A stretch of DNA of 64,000 nt from assembly GCA_934457415.1 (NCBI GenBank), contig CAKSHM010000006.1, forward strand, positions 1-64,000, read 5' to 3'. The position numbers were made by a program, and so were the translations under genes. The notes beneath the pieces were generated by a model. The model was not told the origin of the DNA, searched no databases, and was given only the letters and a program-made list of their open reading frames with translations. This DNA comes from an uncultured Eubacteriales bacterium. GTDB lineage: Bacteria > Bacillota > Clostridia > Oscillospirales > Acutalibacteraceae. Positions 62,512 through 64,000 of the stretch are shown here, in pieces (the first letter of the stretch is position 1; each line of letters starts with the position of its first letter).

Positions 62512-63375
62512 TTATGCCCCCTTATAGATGTCTCTGTGCAAAGAAGAAGCTACATAACCGTTTTCGATAAGGTGCTTGTAAATAAGCTCCGCAAATGTTA
62601 CGGATCTGTGCTTGCCGCCCGTACATCCAAAGGATATTACAAGCTGGCTTTTGCCCTCTTTTGAATAAAGCGGAAGAGAATAATCTATAAAGTCCTTTAT
62701 TTTTTCAAAAAGCTTCCGGCTTTCCTCAAAGCCCATTACATAATCCCTGACCTCTTTGTCAAGACCTGTCTTATTCTTAAGGCTTTCGATATAAAAAGGA
62801 TTGGGCAGACACCTTACATCAAGCACTATATCCGCGTCCTCGTCTATTCCGTATTTAAACCCGAAGGAACGGCACTGAATGTGCATTCCGTTTTTCGCGT
62901 CGTTTAAAAAAATTTCGGTAAGCTGCTTTTTTAGCTGAGCAATAGACAGGTTTGTGGTATCAATAAGATAATCCGACTGAAATCTGAGCCTTTTAAGCAT
63001 TTCCCGCTCTGCCTTTACAGCGTCCGAAACGGAATAATTATCCTTTTCGCAAAGCGGATGCTTTCTTCTGTTTTCTTTAAATCTTCTTACTAAAACCTTA
63101 TCGTCACAGTCCAAGAAAAGGATTTTATAATTTACATTATCCTTTTTAAGAGCTTCAAGCACGCTCCCGATTTCCGCAAACATATCGCCTGTTCTTATAT
63201 CGGTGACGATTGCGATTTTTTCAAGCTCGTTATTTCCTCTTGCGGAAAGATTTATAAAAGCGGGAATTATCGCAGGCGGAATATTATCGACGCAATAAAA
63301 TCCCAAGTCCTCAAGAGTATTCGCCGCCTGAGTTTTTCCTGCTCCCGACATGCCTGTAACAATCAGCAGATTCAT
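62512..63375 (-). CDS. rapZ: RNase adapter / nucleotide-binding protein RapZ (YvcJ)
   Basis: A 287-residue P-loop protein. Walker A is GMSGAGKTQ, and the C-terminal domain holds SFGCTGGKHRSVTFAE. In Bacillota the YvcJ role is linked to competence and to UDP-GlcNAc sensing. It lies directly between murB and whiA, with the murB stop one base upstream. Confidence 0.95.
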   Translation of the reverse strand: MNLLIVTGMSGAGKTQAANTLEDLGFYCVDNIPPAIIPAFINLSARGNNELEKIAIVTDIRTGDMFAEIGSVLEALKKDNVNYKILFLDCDDKVLVRRFKENRRKHPLCEKDNYSVSDAVKAEREMLKRLRFQSDYLIDTTNLSIAQLKKQLTEIFLNDAKNGMHIQCRSFGFKYGIDEDADIVLDVRCLPNPFYIESLKNKTGLDKEVRDYVMGFEESRKLFEKIKDFIDYSLPLYSKEGKSQLVISFGCTGGKHRSVTFAELIYKHLIENGYVASSLHRDIYKGA

Positions 63376-64000
63376 TTATCCTTCCTCTTTTCTTCCTATG
63401 AAAATAACCTCCGGTTCAAGCAAAACATTATCGTTTTTCAAAACCGTTTCTTTTATATCGCTGATAAGATTTTTAATATCTTCAGCCTTTGCATTGTCTT
63501 TATTTATTATAAAGCCTGCATGTTTTTCGCTGACCTGCGCGCCGCCGCACATTTTGCCCTTAAAGCCGTTTTTTTCTATAAGCGCGCCTGCAAAATAACC
63601 CTCAGGTCTTTTAAATGTGCTTCCCGCGCTCGGAAATTCAAGCGGCTGCTTTTGCTTTCTTCTTTCCATAAAACCGTTCATTTTTTCTTTGATCTCGGAT
63701 TTATCTCCCATTGAAAGCTCAAATTCGGCGCTTAGAACAATTAAACCTTTTTCTTTAAAAACGCTTGTTCTGTAGCCTAAAGCCATATCTTTTTTTAAGA
63801 GTGTCAAAGCATTTCCGTCTCGGTCTATGCAAAAACAGTTCTTAATTACATCGGAAATCTCGCCGCCGTAAGCCCCTGCATTCATAACCGTCGCTCCGCC
63901 TACGCTGCCCGGAATTCCGAAAGCAAATTCAAGCCCCGAAAGTCCTGCTTCAAGGGCAAAAATACAAAGCCTCATAAGCGATGCTCCGCATTCGCAAAAA
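63376..64000 (-). CDS. murB: UDP-N-acetylenolpyruvoylglucosamine reductase MurB, 5' end cut by window
   Basis: About 208 codons of the C-terminal part of MurB are present; the frame stays open to the window edge, so the N-terminal FAD-binding start lies outside. Visible motifs are SGLEFAFGIPGSVGGA, MNAGAYGGEI, SAGSTFKRP with the catalytic Ser region, and LEPEVIFIG at the end. It makes UDP-MurNAc for peptidoglycan. It heads the murB-rapZ-whiA-dnaE run. Confidence 0.95.
   Translation of the reverse strand, partial: FCECGASLMRLCIFALEAGLSGLEFAFGIPGSVGGATVMNAGAYGGEISDVIKNCFCIDRDGNALTLLKKDMALGYRTSVFKEKGLIVLSAEFELSMGDKSEIKEKMNGFMERRKQKQPLEFPSAGSTFKRPEGYFAGALIEKNGFKGKMCGGAQVSEKHAGFIINKDNAKAEDIKNLISDIKETVLKNDNVLLEPEVIFIGRKEEG

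Noticed and set aside
1..64000. tRNA, rRNA and CRISPR arrays
   Set aside because: I saw none in the gaps between genes by eye; a covariance-model search could still reveal a small RNA.

Overview
The window looks like a chromosomal segment of an anaerobic, low-to-moderate GC, spore-forming Bacillota (class Clostridia, most likely Oscillospirales/Ruminococcaceae-like). The grounds are the murB-rapZ-whiA-dnaE-pfkA block, the hrcA-grpE-dnaK-dnaJ operon under a CIRCE element, a DUF2953/GerW (YtfI-YtfJ-like) sporulation pair, FeoAB, and cohesin/dockerin proteins of the kind found in fibre- or glycan-degrading gut clostridia. This is inference from gene content; no rRNA or tRNA gene was seen.

Positions 1-22,080, all on the minus strand, form a glycan-uptake and cell-surface locus. 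In transcription order it holds two LplB/LplC-type permeases, a solute-binding lipoprotein, a YesN/YesM two-component system, a GLUG-repeat protein with a C-terminal membrane anchor, a membrane-anchored cohesin-like protein, and two secreted proteins with LamG-like folds. A 47-residue protein, a small lipoprotein ending in EWIGPY, and a 1541-residue dockerin-bearing beta-helix exoprotein ending in EWVGPY follow. After a strong terminator come a cytoplasmic GH78 alpha-rhamnosidase and the start of a GH38 alpha-mannosidase. I read this as a sensor-controlled surface complex (anchored cohesin plus dockerin enzyme) that captures and cuts a glycan, an ABC importer, and cytoplasmic glycosidases that finish the job. 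The shared C-terminal tag and the 47-residue protein are the parts I cannot match to any known system.

Positions 22,080-35,500 carry a Crp/Fnr-type regulator divergent from an Fe-S protein with a well-placed operator, a stretch of apparent gene remnants, an operon of two membrane proteins plus an M20 peptidase, an AT-rich NERD-domain gene, a CaCA antiporter, a FeoA-FeoB fusion, a convergent alpha-N-acetylglucosaminidase (GH89) and SNF-family transporter pair, and a regulatory-looking intergenic region with several inverted repeats.

Positions 35,500-42,850 carry a LexA-box-controlled Y-family polymerase/YolD operon continuing into an acyl-ACP thioesterase and an AlkD-like protein. They also carry a minus-strand operon of two GT8 glycosyltransferases and two divergent acyltransferases (probably glycolipid synthesis) and a HAD phosphatase. 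Positions 42,850-64,000 are mostly housekeeping: the heat-shock operon, a phosphoribosyltransferase, a HIT protein, alaS, a heterodimeric ABC exporter, an Xaa-Pro peptidase, DUF2953-GerW, pfkA, dnaE, whiA, rapZ and a murB cut by the window edge. The yvcK gene usually found between rapZ and whiA is missing.
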